From NCBI GenBank assembly GCA_964450265.1, contig CAYVCY010000030.1:1-17342 (forward strand): DNA of 17,342 nt, given 5' to 3'. Every line of letters starts with the position of its first letter. The stretch's first letter is position 1. Below are positions 1-7,014 of the stretch, piece after piece. The stretch is from JAEZJZ01 sp964450265 (GTDB lineage: Bacteria > Bacillota > UBA994 > UBA5500). The notes beneath the pieces are model-generated. The model saw only the letters and a program-made list of their open reading frames with translations. It ran no database searches and was not told the origin of the DNA. A program made the translations under genes and the position numbers.

Positions 1-468
1 GACAATCCCCACTCCCTCTTCTTCCACGATTCGTCCTGCTTTTTCCAAGGCTTGATGGTACAATCGGTTCTTCAGAGTGCCGTCGGTAGCCATGATCCCC
101 ACCGCCGCGCCTTGCGGCAGCATCCTGGCAGCCACCTCCGCGACATTATCGATCATGCTCAGAATGGGAATGTCCACAGCCGACCCGACGGCCTCGGCAA
201 AGAAGTGCGCCGTGTTACAGGGGATGATCAGGAAATCGCATCCGGCCGCCTCCAGGCGCTTGGCCATGGCGATCAACTCATCGGTCGGATCAACGCCTTT
301 CCCTAAGAAGAAGGAGGTGCGATCCGGAACCTGTGGGTTGTTGTCGATGATCACATGCAGATGATCCTGATCCCTCTTGGCGGGGGTGCTATCGATAATC
401 TTCTGAAACAGATCACAGGTGGCTTGGGGTCCCATTCCGCCCAGCACACCTATCGTCTGATTGCTCAC
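1..468 (-). CDS. Aspartate/glutamate racemase family protein (3' end beyond the window)
   Basis: The first 156 residues of a cofactor-independent amino-acid racemase of the Asp/Glu racemase (RacX/YgeA-like) family; the frame runs open off the left edge. I translated it from GTG at 468, which has GGAGGG seven bases upstream, and it begins MSNQTIGVLGGMGPQAT, the usual N-terminal glycine-rich motif of this family. The motif IIPCNTAHF near residue 105 carries the first catalytic cysteine; the second lies outside the window. Such enzymes interconvert L- and D-amino acids, giving D-Asp, D-Glu or non-canonical D-amino acids that can enter peptidoglycan. It starts 18 bases after divIVA, so it is probably co-transcribed with the wall and division genes. 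Family members are about 230 residues. The substrate cannot be read from sequence; MurI is less likely because the N-terminal GGMGP signature is that of aspartate-type racemases. Confidence 0.87.
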   Translation of the reverse strand, partial: MSNQTIGVLGGMGPQATCDLFQKIIDSTPAKRDQDHLHVIIDNNPQVPDRTSFFLGKGVDPTDELIAMAKRLEAAGCDFLIIPCNTAHFFAEAVGSAVDIPILSMIDNVAEVAARMLPQGAAVGIMATDGTLKNRLYHQALEKAGRIVEEEGVGIV

Positions 469-486
469 TGGTTGTCCCTCCAAATT

Positions 487-966
487 CTAAGCTAGCTTGC
501 TTGGCACCATTTCTAAGTTGTCCCACGCGTCATCGCCCAACATCTCCATCTGGGCCCTGAGTAAGCTGGACAGTCGGGCGCGAAAAACCTCTGCCTGTTT
601 CCGCAGGTCATCCACTTCCGAAGTCATGCGGCGCACTTTGGCGATCGCCTCGTCCACCATGCGCTCTGCCTTCAGATCGGCTTCTTTCTTGATCAACTGT
701 GCTTCCCGCTTAGCAGCTGTCTTCACTTCCTCGGCGGTCTCCTGGGCGACCACCAGAGCGTTGTGCAGCGTCTGCTCTAAGTTGTGATAGTGCTCCAGCT
801 TGTCCTCCAGAGCGGCATTCTTCTCCTTGTGCTCTGCGCTTTCCCGCATCAGGCGCTCCATATCTTTGATCAACTGATCCAGAAATTCATCCACTTCGTT
901 GCGATCATAGCCACGTAAAGCGGTGCGAAATTCCTTGTTATGGATGTCCAACGGAGTAATTGACAT
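487..966 (-). CDS. divIVA: Cell division/polar scaffold protein DivIVA
   Basis: A 159-residue DivIVA. The N-terminal lipid-binding domain (residues 1-60) has the family pattern: PLDIHNKEF, then RGYDRNEVDEFLDQLIKD. It is followed by a long heptad-rich coiled coil (about 65-140) with many Glu, Lys, Arg and Ala, and a short tail. The protein recognises negatively curved membrane at septa and poles and recruits division or chromosome-anchoring partners; in sporulating relatives it helps orient the chromosome at the pole. The start is ATG at 966 with GGAGGGGGGC just upstream. It is the last of the ylm-type division genes here, 61 bases after yggT and 18 bases before the racemase gene. Length is normal for Clostridia. 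Identification is secure; the partners in this organism are not known. Confidence 0.96.
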   Translation of the reverse strand: MSITPLDIHNKEFRTALRGYDRNEVDEFLDQLIKDMERLMRESAEHKEKNAALEDKLEHYHNLEQTLHNALVVAQETAEEVKTAAKREAQLIKKEADLKAERMVDEAIAKVRRMTSEVDDLRKQAEVFRARLSSLLRAQMEMLGDDAWDNLEMVPSKLA

Positions 967-995
967 GTTTAGCCCCCCTCCATAGTCGGCATGAG

Positions 996-1024
996 TGACA
1001 CGTGGGGACTGTCCCCACGTGTCA
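996..1024. repeat. Perfect 14-bp inverted repeat between yggT and divIVA
   Basis: TGACACGTGGGGAC (996-1009) and its exact reverse complement (1011-1024) flank a single T. It begins four bases past the yggT stop in the transcribed direction. As RNA it would form a stem of about 13 bp with a 3-base loop, but no T-tract follows, so it is a poor rho-independent terminator. It could be an RNA processing or stability hairpin, a protein-binding palindrome, or one copy of a dispersed repeat. It occupies the place where ylmH is found in many relatives. Confidence 0.75.
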
Positions 1025-1027
1025 TTG

Positions 1028-1267
1028 TCAGATCAGCATCTGCAAATAATATAGCACCAACACAGCCAAAATAGGCGCCACATCGACGCTTACTTCCCCT
1101 AAAGCCACCGGGCCGACATAGCGCCTCATGGGGCCGAGCACCGGCTCGGTGAGCTGACGCACCAGCCTCCCCACCGCAGAGGCGGCCACTGCAGGGATAA
1201 AGTCTAACACCACCCTGAGAATGAAGACCCACATCACAACCTCAAAGAGCGCTCTCACCGGGCCCAT
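1028..1267 (-). CDS. yggT: YggT family membrane protein (YlmG)
   Basis: A 79-residue YggT/YlmG protein with two hydrophobic segments: residues 5-25 (ending in VFILRVVLDFIP) and about 60-78 (VDVAPILAVLVLYYLQML). Between them is the conserved polar stretch ending in LTEPVLGPMRRYVGP; the pattern 'T-E-P-x-L-x-P-x-R' is the YggT signature. The family is found in bacteria and plastids; depletion or overexpression in other organisms disturbs division, nucleoid and thylakoid organisation, but its molecular activity is not established. The ATG at 1267 lies three bases after the sepF stop, so the two are probably translationally coupled, matching the classic ylmE-sepF-ylmG order. It is at the short end of the family (one YggT repeat). 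Confidence 0.92.
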   Translation of the reverse strand: MGPVRALFEVVMWVFILRVVLDFIPAVAASAVGRLVRQLTEPVLGPMRRYVGPVALGEVSVDVAPILAVLVLYYLQMLI

Positions 1268-1270
1268 AGT

Positions 1271-1717
1271 TTACAGCCCCCCCGTCTTGCGGGACTTGCT
1301 CTCCGCTGCGATGGCACCAAGCCCCTCGTCCAGGAGGTTGTTGATATCCACGTTCACCGGGGCGAACAAAAAGATCAATTCGCTCACCCGCTGGCTGCGT
1401 CCCCCCAAGGCGTAGATGGCCCCGCTGAGGAAGTCCAAGATGCGCATCCGGGCCCTGGGGTCAGCTAACTCCAAGTTGACCACCACCGGGCGCTTGGCGC
1501 GCAGCTGATCTGCCACCTGCTGTACATCGTCATAGGATTTGGGACCAAGCACAACCAATTTTAGATTCTTGTTCGGCTGCAGTTCCACTACATTGGGCCG
1601 AAAACGAGAGGCAGGCATCGGTGTCGGCACCATCTCCTCCTCCAGTGGCTCCTGGCCGTCATCCTCTTCGACTTCCTCGAAGCCCAGCCAGTCCAGTAAT
1701 TTGCTCCAAAGCTTCAC
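1271..1717 (-). CDS. sepF: Cell division protein SepF
   Basis: SepF (YlmF), 148 residues. Residues 1-15 (MKLWSKLLDWLGFEE) form the amphipathic membrane-binding helix; 16-38 is an acidic and proline-rich linker (EVEEDDGQEPLEEEMV); from about residue 50 onwards is the globular SepF domain with KLVVLGPKSYDDVQQVADQL, VVVNLE and RILDFLSGAIYALGG. SepF polymerises into rings or arcs, binds the C-terminal tail of FtsZ and anchors the Z ring to the membrane, overlapping in role with FtsA, which is also encoded in this window. It lies five bases after ylmE and three bases before yggT, so it is expressed as part of the ylm operon. All signature elements are present and the length is normal. Confidence 0.96.
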   Translation of the reverse strand: MKLWSKLLDWLGFEEVEEDDGQEPLEEEMVPTPMPASRFRPNVVELQPNKNLKLVVLGPKSYDDVQQVADQLRAKRPVVVNLELADPRARMRILDFLSGAIYALGGRSQRVSELIFLFAPVNVDINNLLDEGLGAIAAESKSRKTGGL

Positions 1718-1722
1718 TGCCG

Positions 1723-2406
1723 TTACCTCCTCCCAAAAATCGCGGTGCCGATGCGCACCATGGTTGCACCCTCGGCAATAGCCACCTCAAAATCGTTAGA
1801 CATGCCCATAGACAGGTGCTTGAACCCGTATCTGCTGGCCATCTGGTCAAACAATCGCCTCAGCTGCCGGAAGTAACAGCGCACATCCTCTGGATCGTCT
1901 GCATAAGGAGCAACTGTCATCAGACCATGCACAGCCACGTGAGGGCAAGCGGAAATCACTGTTTGTATGAACTCATCCACCTGACCCAAGGGGAGACCGG
2001 CTTTGGTATCTTCATCTGCCACATTGACCTCCACCAGGCAGTTGGCCTTCATCTGCAATTTCTCCGCCCGGGAGTTTAATTCCTTCGCTAATTTGAAGCG
2101 ATCCAATGAATGAATTAATCTCGCGTGAGGCAGGATCTGCCTCACCTTATTTGTCTGCAACTGTCCGATCAAATGCCAGTTCACATCTCTACGTCCCAAA
2201 GCAACTATCTTGTTCAAAGCTTCCTGCACCCGATTCTCGCCCAAGTCAGTCAACCCTGCGGCGATGGCTGCATCTATGCGCTCGACCGTAACCGTTTTGG
2301 ATACCCCGACCAGGGTAATCTCGCTCGGATCTCTGCCCGACAGCGATGCTGCCCTGGCTATCCGCGCCTTTACTCGCTGCAGATTCTGTGGTATTTCGCC
2401 TGGCAT
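1723..2406 (-). CDS. ylmE: YggS family pyridoxal phosphate homeostasis protein (YlmE)
   Basis: A 227-residue single-domain PLP-binding protein of the YggS/PROSC/YlmE family with an alanine-racemase-like TIM-barrel fold. The PLP lysine is K37 in TLVGVSKT; GENRVQEAL, NWHLIGQLQTNKVR, SMGMSNDFEVAI and VRIGTAIFG are the family motifs, the last ones around the PLP phosphate. The family has no proven enzyme activity; it buffers PLP and affects amino-acid and 2-ketobutyrate metabolism. The ATG at 2406 lies four bases after the stop of the adaptor gene and the stop five bases before sepF, so this is mid-operon. Position directly upstream of sepF is conserved in Bacillota and Actinobacteria. Length is typical and no motif is missing. 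Confidence 0.95.
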   Translation of the reverse strand: MPGEIPQNLQRVKARIARAASLSGRDPSEITLVGVSKTVTVERIDAAIAAGLTDLGENRVQEALNKIVALGRRDVNWHLIGQLQTNKVRQILPHARLIHSLDRFKLAKELNSRAEKLQMKANCLVEVNVADEDTKAGLPLGQVDEFIQTVISACPHVAVHGLMTVAPYADDPEDVRCYFRQLRRLFDQMASRYGFKHLSMGMSNDFEVAIAEGATMVRIGTAIFGRR

Positions 2407-2410
2407 TTAC

Positions 2411-3703
2411 TCACTTCCTCAACCTTGATGACACGTCTTCTCCGTCAGTTAAGCCGGAAGGATTGGTTACCACATCCAGCCCCGGCTCCAGCCCGGTGAC
2501 AATACGGGTCTTCCGTGCGGTCTCGCGCACCACAACTGCCTGCTGGCGGACCACTCCATCCTGATCCAAAATGAACACATAGGCACCCTGTTCGGCCTCG
2601 ATCAGCGCCTTCTGCGGTATCTCACAGAGCATCTCGCCTTCGGTATGCAACGTCACCGCGATAAAGCGAGGCAGCAGTTGCTCCTGTTCTGGCGTAATCT
2701 GCAGGAGACATTGGTTCTCGCCCAGACTGCTACTCTGCTGCCACACAGCGTCCCAATCTATAGTCTGGCCAGCCAACTCCACCTGTACGCCAATAGTGGA
2801 CCAGTCAGCAATAGACTCTACAGTCCCCTCCGGGAGACCGACCAAGAGGTAGGTCCTGCTATCGGTAGCGATCTTGAACACCGGTTGGCCGGCAACTATC
2901 GGACTGTCAGTGTTCACGCTGTGGTCGGTGACTGACATCTGCTGCAGCTGATCATACAGCTCTGGGGTTAGGTTTGCTATGTCCGCTGCCATTTCCAGAC
3001 CATCCACGGCAAAGGAAATTCTGCCGTCGGCCGGGGAATAGACTGCTACTATTGCCTGGTTGCGACGGGACTCCAGTTCAGCCCGCTGATCCTCCACAGA
3101 GGCTTGTCCCTGCAGCAACAGCAGTCTATCCTGCTGCAGCTTCGCCAGCTCCCGGGCAGTGATATTCAGACTGTTATGTAATGGACTGTATTGGGCTACT
3201 GACTGATTGCGCAGCGCTTGCCGATAGCCGTCCATCAAGGATAACAGGCTGGCTTGAGAAGATTGCAGCCGTTCGTCCAGCTCTGCTAACCGGGTTACTC
3301 CAGAGCTACTCGGCTGAGCCACCTGACGATCCAGCTTGTTCAGTTCCTCTTCTATGTTGGCCAGCAGTGACTTGTCAACCAGTTCCAGCACCCTCTGGCC
3401 GGTCTCCACCTGAGCGCCTTCGGCTACCAGCAAATTGGCCCTACCGGCCTTGTCCGCCAGAATCACTGTTTCCTGCCGAAGCACTATCGCCTCGGCTGGA
3501 ATGCCGGTCTTGTCGGGAATCTGCACCGCGGCGGCCACGCTGATCGCCGGGTCGGAAAACAACCAAGCGTGCGCCCAACGATACGTCCCGCGACCCGCTA
3601 GGAACAACAACCATGCCGTAGCACACAGAATGCCCAGCAGGGTCAGCCTCTTAAGCAGTTTTTTCGGCCTCAGCCTCTTCTTCTTTACTCGTTTAGCAGA
3701 CAT
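2411..3703 (-). CDS. HlyD-type single-pass membrane adaptor, function unknown
   Basis: A 430-residue protein with the layout of a HlyD/membrane-fusion adaptor. Residues 1-18 are very basic (KRVKKKRLRPKK), 19-37 form one membrane helix (LTLLGILCATAWLLFLAG), and the rest would lie outside the membrane. After it come a lipoyl-like half-motif (LVAEGAQVETGQRVLELVD), a coiled-coil hairpin (LLANIEEELNKLD through LAKLQQDRLLL), the returning half (AVYSPADGRISFAVDG) and beta-rich domains ending GLEPGLDVVTNPSGLTDGEDV. Partners of such adaptors are normally ABC or RND pumps, but none is encoded here. It sits 22 bases after pgeF and four bases before ylmE. I chose ATG 3703 (GGAG ten bases upstream) over TTG 3760, which would overlap pgeF and has no good ribosome site. 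The family assignment is by architecture; the function is unknown, with a wall or envelope role inferred from context only. Confidence 0.82.
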   Translation of the reverse strand: MSAKRVKKKRLRPKKLLKRLTLLGILCATAWLLFLAGRGTYRWAHAWLFSDPAISVAAAVQIPDKTGIPAEAIVLRQETVILADKAGRANLLVAEGAQVETGQRVLELVDKSLLANIEEELNKLDRQVAQPSSSGVTRLAELDERLQSSQASLLSLMDGYRQALRNQSVAQYSPLHNSLNITARELAKLQQDRLLLLQGQASVEDQRAELESRRNQAIVAVYSPADGRISFAVDGLEMAADIANLTPELYDQLQQMSVTDHSVNTDSPIVAGQPVFKIATDSRTYLLVGLPEGTVESIADWSTIGVQVELAGQTIDWDAVWQQSSSLGENQCLLQITPEQEQLLPRFIAVTLHTEGEMLCEIPQKALIEAEQGAYVFILDQDGVVRQQAVVVRETARKTRIVTGLEPGLDVVTNPSGLTDGEDVSSRLRK

Positions 3704-3725
3704 ACCCTCAACTCCGTTGAAACGA

Positions 3726-4568
3726 TCACTTAGTTTGTAGTTCTCTGCCTTTCGACGCAAATCCTGCCTCAGGGGCAGGGATTAGCCCGATTGTCGCAAC
3801 TTGGCGGCCGGTGTTCCCCTGGTCCCGTCGATGGGAGTAAAAGTGGGCAGCATCGTGCATCGTACAGAGCTGAGAAAGATGAATATGTTCGGGTTTTAGC
3901 CCAGTAGATAACAGAATCAGGCGGTTGAGTAGCGGCAGATCCAAGTAGTGCTGCCCGGCGATCGAAGACTCCATCACCGCCTGCGACCATTCGATGGGCA
4001 ACAATCTAACCTGACTGATCACCGGCTCGTCCACCAAATAGCAGCAACTCCCGATCCCGGGGCCGATACATGCCTCTATTTCATCCGGCGAGACAGCGAA
4101 CTCCTTTACCAGCAACGATACCGCCTGGGCAACAATCCCTAAGACCGTTCCTCGCCAACCGGCATGCACAGCCCCGATAACCCGACGGCGGCGAGAGAGA
4201 AACAGGATAGGCAGACAATCGGCCACCAAGACATGCAACGCGAGGCCAGGGGTATTGGTGAACACCCCATCGGTCGCCGGCAGGGTGCCAGCGGCACCGG
4301 CCACCGCCACCCGGTTGCCATGGATCTGGTTCATGTATACCTGCTGCCATCCCTCAGTTCCCGCTGCTTTCGCCCAGAGTCGACGGTTATGCTGCACCGC
4401 CTGGGGAGAGTCAACGCTGCCGCCCAGGTTCAAACTGGCGCAAGGCCCAGTACTAATTCCGCCCAAGCGGGTAGACCAGCCGTGGGTGAGCCAAGGTAGG
4501 CGCTCCCAATCCCCATACGCCAACCGGGGAACCTGACCGGTCTGATATGCAAAACTAAGCTCTTGCAT
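3726..4568 (-). CDS. pgeF: Peptidoglycan editing factor PgeF (YlmD, laccase-domain/polyphenol oxidase family)
   Basis: A 280-residue protein of the YfiH/YlmD/PgeF family. The metal-site motifs are all there: QIHGNRV (H83), VADCLPILF (C118) and GAVHAGWRG (H135), with CIGPGIGSCCY and a late HLSQLCT segment. In E. coli PgeF prevents misincorporation of L-Ser into the peptidoglycan stem peptide; homologues have also been reported to oxidise phenols or act on purine nucleosides, so the reaction here is not fixed by homology. ATG at 4568 has AGGGG seven bases upstream and lies 10 bases after the stop of the preceding gene; an upstream in-frame start at 4700 would overlap that gene by 120 bases and lengthen the protein beyond family size, so I reject it. 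Its place before ylmE and sepF is the standard ylmD position. Confidence 0.93.
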   Translation of the reverse strand: MQELSFAYQTGQVPRLAYGDWERLPWLTHGWSTRLGGISTGPCASLNLGGSVDSPQAVQHNRRLWAKAAGTEGWQQVYMNQIHGNRVAVAGAAGTLPATDGVFTNTPGLALHVLVADCLPILFLSRRRRVIGAVHAGWRGTVLGIVAQAVSLLVKEFAVSPDEIEACIGPGIGSCCYLVDEPVISQVRLLPIEWSQAVMESSIAGQHYLDLPLLNRLILLSTGLKPEHIHLSQLCTMHDAAHFYSHRRDQGNTGRQVATIGLIPAPEAGFASKGRELQTK

Positions 4569-4578
4569 TTTTGAACCC

Positions 4579-6351
4579 CTATCCCAATCCATTGTTGCCA
4601 GAGATGAGCGGCACATCCTGGGGGCACCCGTTTGGACAGGCCGCTTGCTCAAAGGTCGCCCCACACCCAAGGAAACGCCTTCGCGAGTACGAAGGGGCAT
4701 AGACTACGCCGGCGGGCGCAGCATCGGGCATCGCTTGCTCGACAAGCTGTCCCCCTTGAAAATGTGGGCTGACCGGTGCCAGACGATAAGAGGGCCCTAC
4801 CTCCGACCAAAGACTATCCACTAAAGGAAAAGCTTGACTATCGACCTGCTTAAAACGTCTAGCTACCCGATCGCAGGCGGTCTCAGCCAACTTCAATCGG
4901 AGCTGGTAATGGGTGCTCCAATGCTCCACAATCCGCCGCTGCAGGTGAATGAACTCCTGCTCAACCAGCCCAATCCGAGTGCCAAAGCGCAGCCGCGCCA
5001 CTTCTAACGCCTCCGTCACACCCACAGGCACTATGCTCAGCTGGCAGGCCTGCAGCAGATCCTTCATCGTCGAATATGGCTGTTCACCAAGGCGAGCCAG
5101 TTGCCAAAGCAGAGGCAGATCGCGCTTGGACAAGGCAGAAAGTACCTCAAAACGATGCACCAACTGGCGGGCCACCAGACTATAGGTGCGATCGATGCCC
5201 GACCAAAACTCACTGGCACTATGGGCTTCCAACGCGATTCGCGGTAGATTGATGTAGGTACGAGTTAGCAGTCCCGGCTGATCCACCGCTAGGCGCAAGC
5301 CACTGGCGGAAAAGGCATCGCTACCATCGTTGACGACCACCGTCACCGCATTTCCTCTCGCTTGCGCAGTCGGCAACGCTAATTCCAACAGCTCTATAGG
5401 CGGGGGGGCGGGCTGCCTAAATTGCAGCAGCACCTGCGGGCTGCGCACCGGTCGGCCATGCGGCAGGCCTCGGGCGATCAGCGACAGCAGCGCTCTGATG
5501 AACGCCGTTCCCATGCTATTATCAGCCAGACCGACGCTGATAGAGACCAGCATAGCCCGCTGACCGCTAGTTTGGATAGCCATATCCAAATCTTGCAGCA
5601 TGCGTTCCACCAGACGTTCGATGGCGGCCGCAGACAATGGTTCGTCGGCCGCCCGGGCCACCTCGGCAAAGGCGCAGTCCAAATCCGAGAACAACAACTC
5701 ACCAACCATTTCGCTCTGGGCCAGCTGCATCAACCGTCCCACCATCCGCATCAACTGTTCCGGAGTTTTGGCAGCAGCCAGATGCAGCTGTTCCATCTGC
5801 AATCCATGCCTGGTCAAGGTAGCCGGTCGCACAACACTCGCTGCCAACGACATGGTGTAGTATGCCAGGCGGTCGATATGTATCTCCGCCCGTTGGTGAG
5901 CCAAGGAAAAATCTCTGGGCAGCAGGCTGTGTAGCGTGTATTGTTCACTGGCGGCCAAGGCAATGCGACTCAGCTTGGCGGCCGGAGTGGCCTGGTCTGC
6001 CAGATCGCTGATGCTGTCCTGCAGCACCTCGCTGACCGCGTCCATCAGCTCGCTCTTCTGATCACGGATGCGGGTACGGCGGTTACGATACAGAATGTAA
6101 GCTTTGGCAGTGCGAGCATGCCCGTGCTCTATCAGCACCTTTTCCACCAAATCCTGAATCTGCTCCACCTGCGGTGCTCTGCCCTCGGGCAACGACTGAC
6201 CCAATAGGTGGATTACTTGCCCAGCTAGGAACTCCGCCTGTCGCCGATCCTCACCTCCCACCGCTTTCGCGGCCGAAAAGATGGCATCCGCGATCTTGGC
6301 TGCGTTAAATGGCACTACCCGGCCGTCCCGCTTCTGCACCCACTCAATCAT
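4579..6351 (-). CDS. ATP-cone protein resembling class III ribonucleotide reductase (NrdD-like), probably non-catalytic
   Basis: 590 residues. Residues 3-95 are an ATP-cone (VQKRDGRVVPFNAAKIADAI, ending AKAYILYRNRRTRI), the nucleotide-sensing module of ribonucleotide reductases. The rest follows anaerobic NrdD loosely: HQRAEIHIDRLAYY (152-165) matches the usual 'IHxHDLxxY', QSEMVGELLFSDLD (212-225) the Q-GG-D region, and TRTYINLPRIALEA (363-376) the conserved 'INLPR' segment. The first catalytic cysteine expected after the YY is replaced (YTMSLAAS), the C-terminal glycyl-radical motif RVxGY is absent, and the protein ends with C563, C572 and C576, possibly a remnant metal site. NrdD is normally about 700 residues. 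The start ATG overlaps the nrdR stop by eight bases, so the two are translationally coupled. I infer a regulatory or degenerate relative rather than an active reductase; homology is clear at the N-terminus and moderate beyond. Confidence 0.72.
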   Translation of the reverse strand: MIEWVQKRDGRVVPFNAAKIADAIFSAAKAVGGEDRRQAEFLAGQVIHLLGQSLPEGRAPQVEQIQDLVEKVLIEHGHARTAKAYILYRNRRTRIRDQKSELMDAVSEVLQDSISDLADQATPAAKLSRIALAASEQYTLHSLLPRDFSLAHQRAEIHIDRLAYYTMSLAASVVRPATLTRHGLQMEQLHLAAAKTPEQLMRMVGRLMQLAQSEMVGELLFSDLDCAFAEVARAADEPLSAAAIERLVERMLQDLDMAIQTSGQRAMLVSISVGLADNSMGTAFIRALLSLIARGLPHGRPVRSPQVLLQFRQPAPPPIELLELALPTAQARGNAVTVVVNDGSDAFSASGLRLAVDQPGLLTRTYINLPRIALEAHSASEFWSGIDRTYSLVARQLVHRFEVLSALSKRDLPLLWQLARLGEQPYSTMKDLLQACQLSIVPVGVTEALEVARLRFGTRIGLVEQEFIHLQRRIVEHWSTHYQLRLKLAETACDRVARRFKQVDSQAFPLVDSLWSEVGPSYRLAPVSPHFQGGQLVEQAMPDAAPAGVVYAPSYSRRRFLGCGATFEQAACPNGCPQDVPLISGNNGLG

Positions 6352-6805
6352 GTTTCTGCCCCAGCAGTCTATCCAATTCCTGCTTCAGCTGCAGAATGTC
6401 GGTGAATTGGCGGTAGACGGAGGCAAAGCGCACGTAAGCGACTTCATCCACTGCACGCAACCGATCCATGACCATCTCACCGATCTGCTCGGACTCGACC
6501 TCCGGGCAAAGCTGATTGCGCAAGTGTTGCTCGATATCATTGGCTATCTGCTCCAAAACGGCGGCGCTGACTGGGCGCTTTTCACAGGCTTTGAACAAGC
6601 CAGCCAGGATCTTGCTGCGGTCAAAAGCCTCCCGCCGCCCATCCTTCTTGCTGACCATCATCGGCAATTCCTCGATCTTCTCATAAGTGGTGAACCGACG
6701 GCTACAGGCCGCGCATTCGCGGCGGCGACGGATAGCATTTCCTTCGTCGGTCGGGCGGCTGTCGACCACCCGGCTATCCAGATGGGAACAAAAGGGACAT
6801 CTCAA
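6344..6805 (-). CDS. nrdR: Transcriptional repressor NrdR
   Basis: NrdR, 153 residues. It has an N-terminal zinc ribbon with C3, C6, C31 and C34 (MRCPFCSHLD and ECAACSRRFTTYE) and a C-terminal ATP-cone (about 48-138, VSKKDGRREAFDRSKI to VAYVRFASVYRQF). It senses dATP/ATP and represses ribonucleotide reductase genes by binding paired NrdR boxes. The start is TTG at 6805: it gives the canonical MRCPFC beginning and has GGGGGTGG six bases upstream. An upstream in-frame start at 6862 would add 19 residues unknown in the family. The 3' end overlaps the NrdD-like gene by eight bases. A strong terminator separates it from ylmC, so a promoter must lie in 6806-6980. Confidence 0.96.
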   Translation of the reverse strand: MRCPFCSHLDSRVVDSRPTDEGNAIRRRRECAACSRRFTTYEKIEELPMMVSKKDGRREAFDRSKILAGLFKACEKRPVSAAVLEQIANDIEQHLRNQLCPEVESEQIGEMVMDRLRAVDEVAYVRFASVYRQFTDILQLKQELDRLLGQKHD

Positions 6806-6873
6806 CAGTGGCCACCCCCTTTCTTTGCTGCAAGCGCCTCCGCGCCAGATAGCGATGGCCACCTGCAGCGGTG

Positions 6874-6908
6874 GGTACTTAGTACCAGTCTACAAGATAT
6901 TGTACCAG
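6874..6908. promoter_or_regulatory. Candidate operator upstream of nrdR (palindromes and GTACCAG direct repeat)
   Basis: Two short palindromes lie here: GGTACTTAGTACC (6874-6886, perfect arms of five) and TACAAGATATTGTA (6891-6904). The second, read on the minus strand, contains CAATATCTTG, one mismatch from the NrdR-box core CWATATATWG, and includes TACAAT, a possible -10. GTACCAG occurs at 6882-6888 and 6902-6908, exactly 20 bp apart. NrdR boxes normally come in pairs about 31 bp apart; I do not see a good second box at that distance, so NrdR autoregulation is only a suggestion. Confidence 0.35.
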
Positions 6909-6979
6909 GGCGCCAGCATTGACTGTAGCCATATAGCTGGTGTCAGCCGTCAGTTGCTTCAAGACAGAGTGTCTCCAAT

Positions 6980-7014
6980 AAAAAAGGGGGCTCAGCTGCG
7001 GCTGTAGCCCCCTT
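6980..7014 (-). terminator. Rho-independent terminator after ylmC
   Basis: On the minus strand AAGGGGGCT (7014-7006) pairs with AGCCCCCTT (6992-6984), a nine-bp stem; the loop can itself form CAGC/GCTG. It is followed by a run of six T (6985-6980). The hairpin includes the last codons and stop of ylmC. It would end the sigG-spoIIR-ylmC unit and isolate nrdR. Confidence 0.88.

Noticed and set aside
969..1232. 87-residue minus-strand open frame over yggT
   Set aside because: It is another frame of yggT and runs through the palindrome; no family features and no good ribosome site.
3726..4700. Longer pgeF frame starting at 4700
   Set aside because: It would overlap the NrdD-like gene by 120 bases and add 44 residues unlike the family; ATG 4568 has a good ribosome site.
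5422..5934. 170-residue plus-strand open frame antisense to the NrdD-like gene
   Set aside because: Low-complexity, Gln- and His-rich composition typical of antisense reading of GC-rich coding DNA; no ribosome site or recognisable domain.
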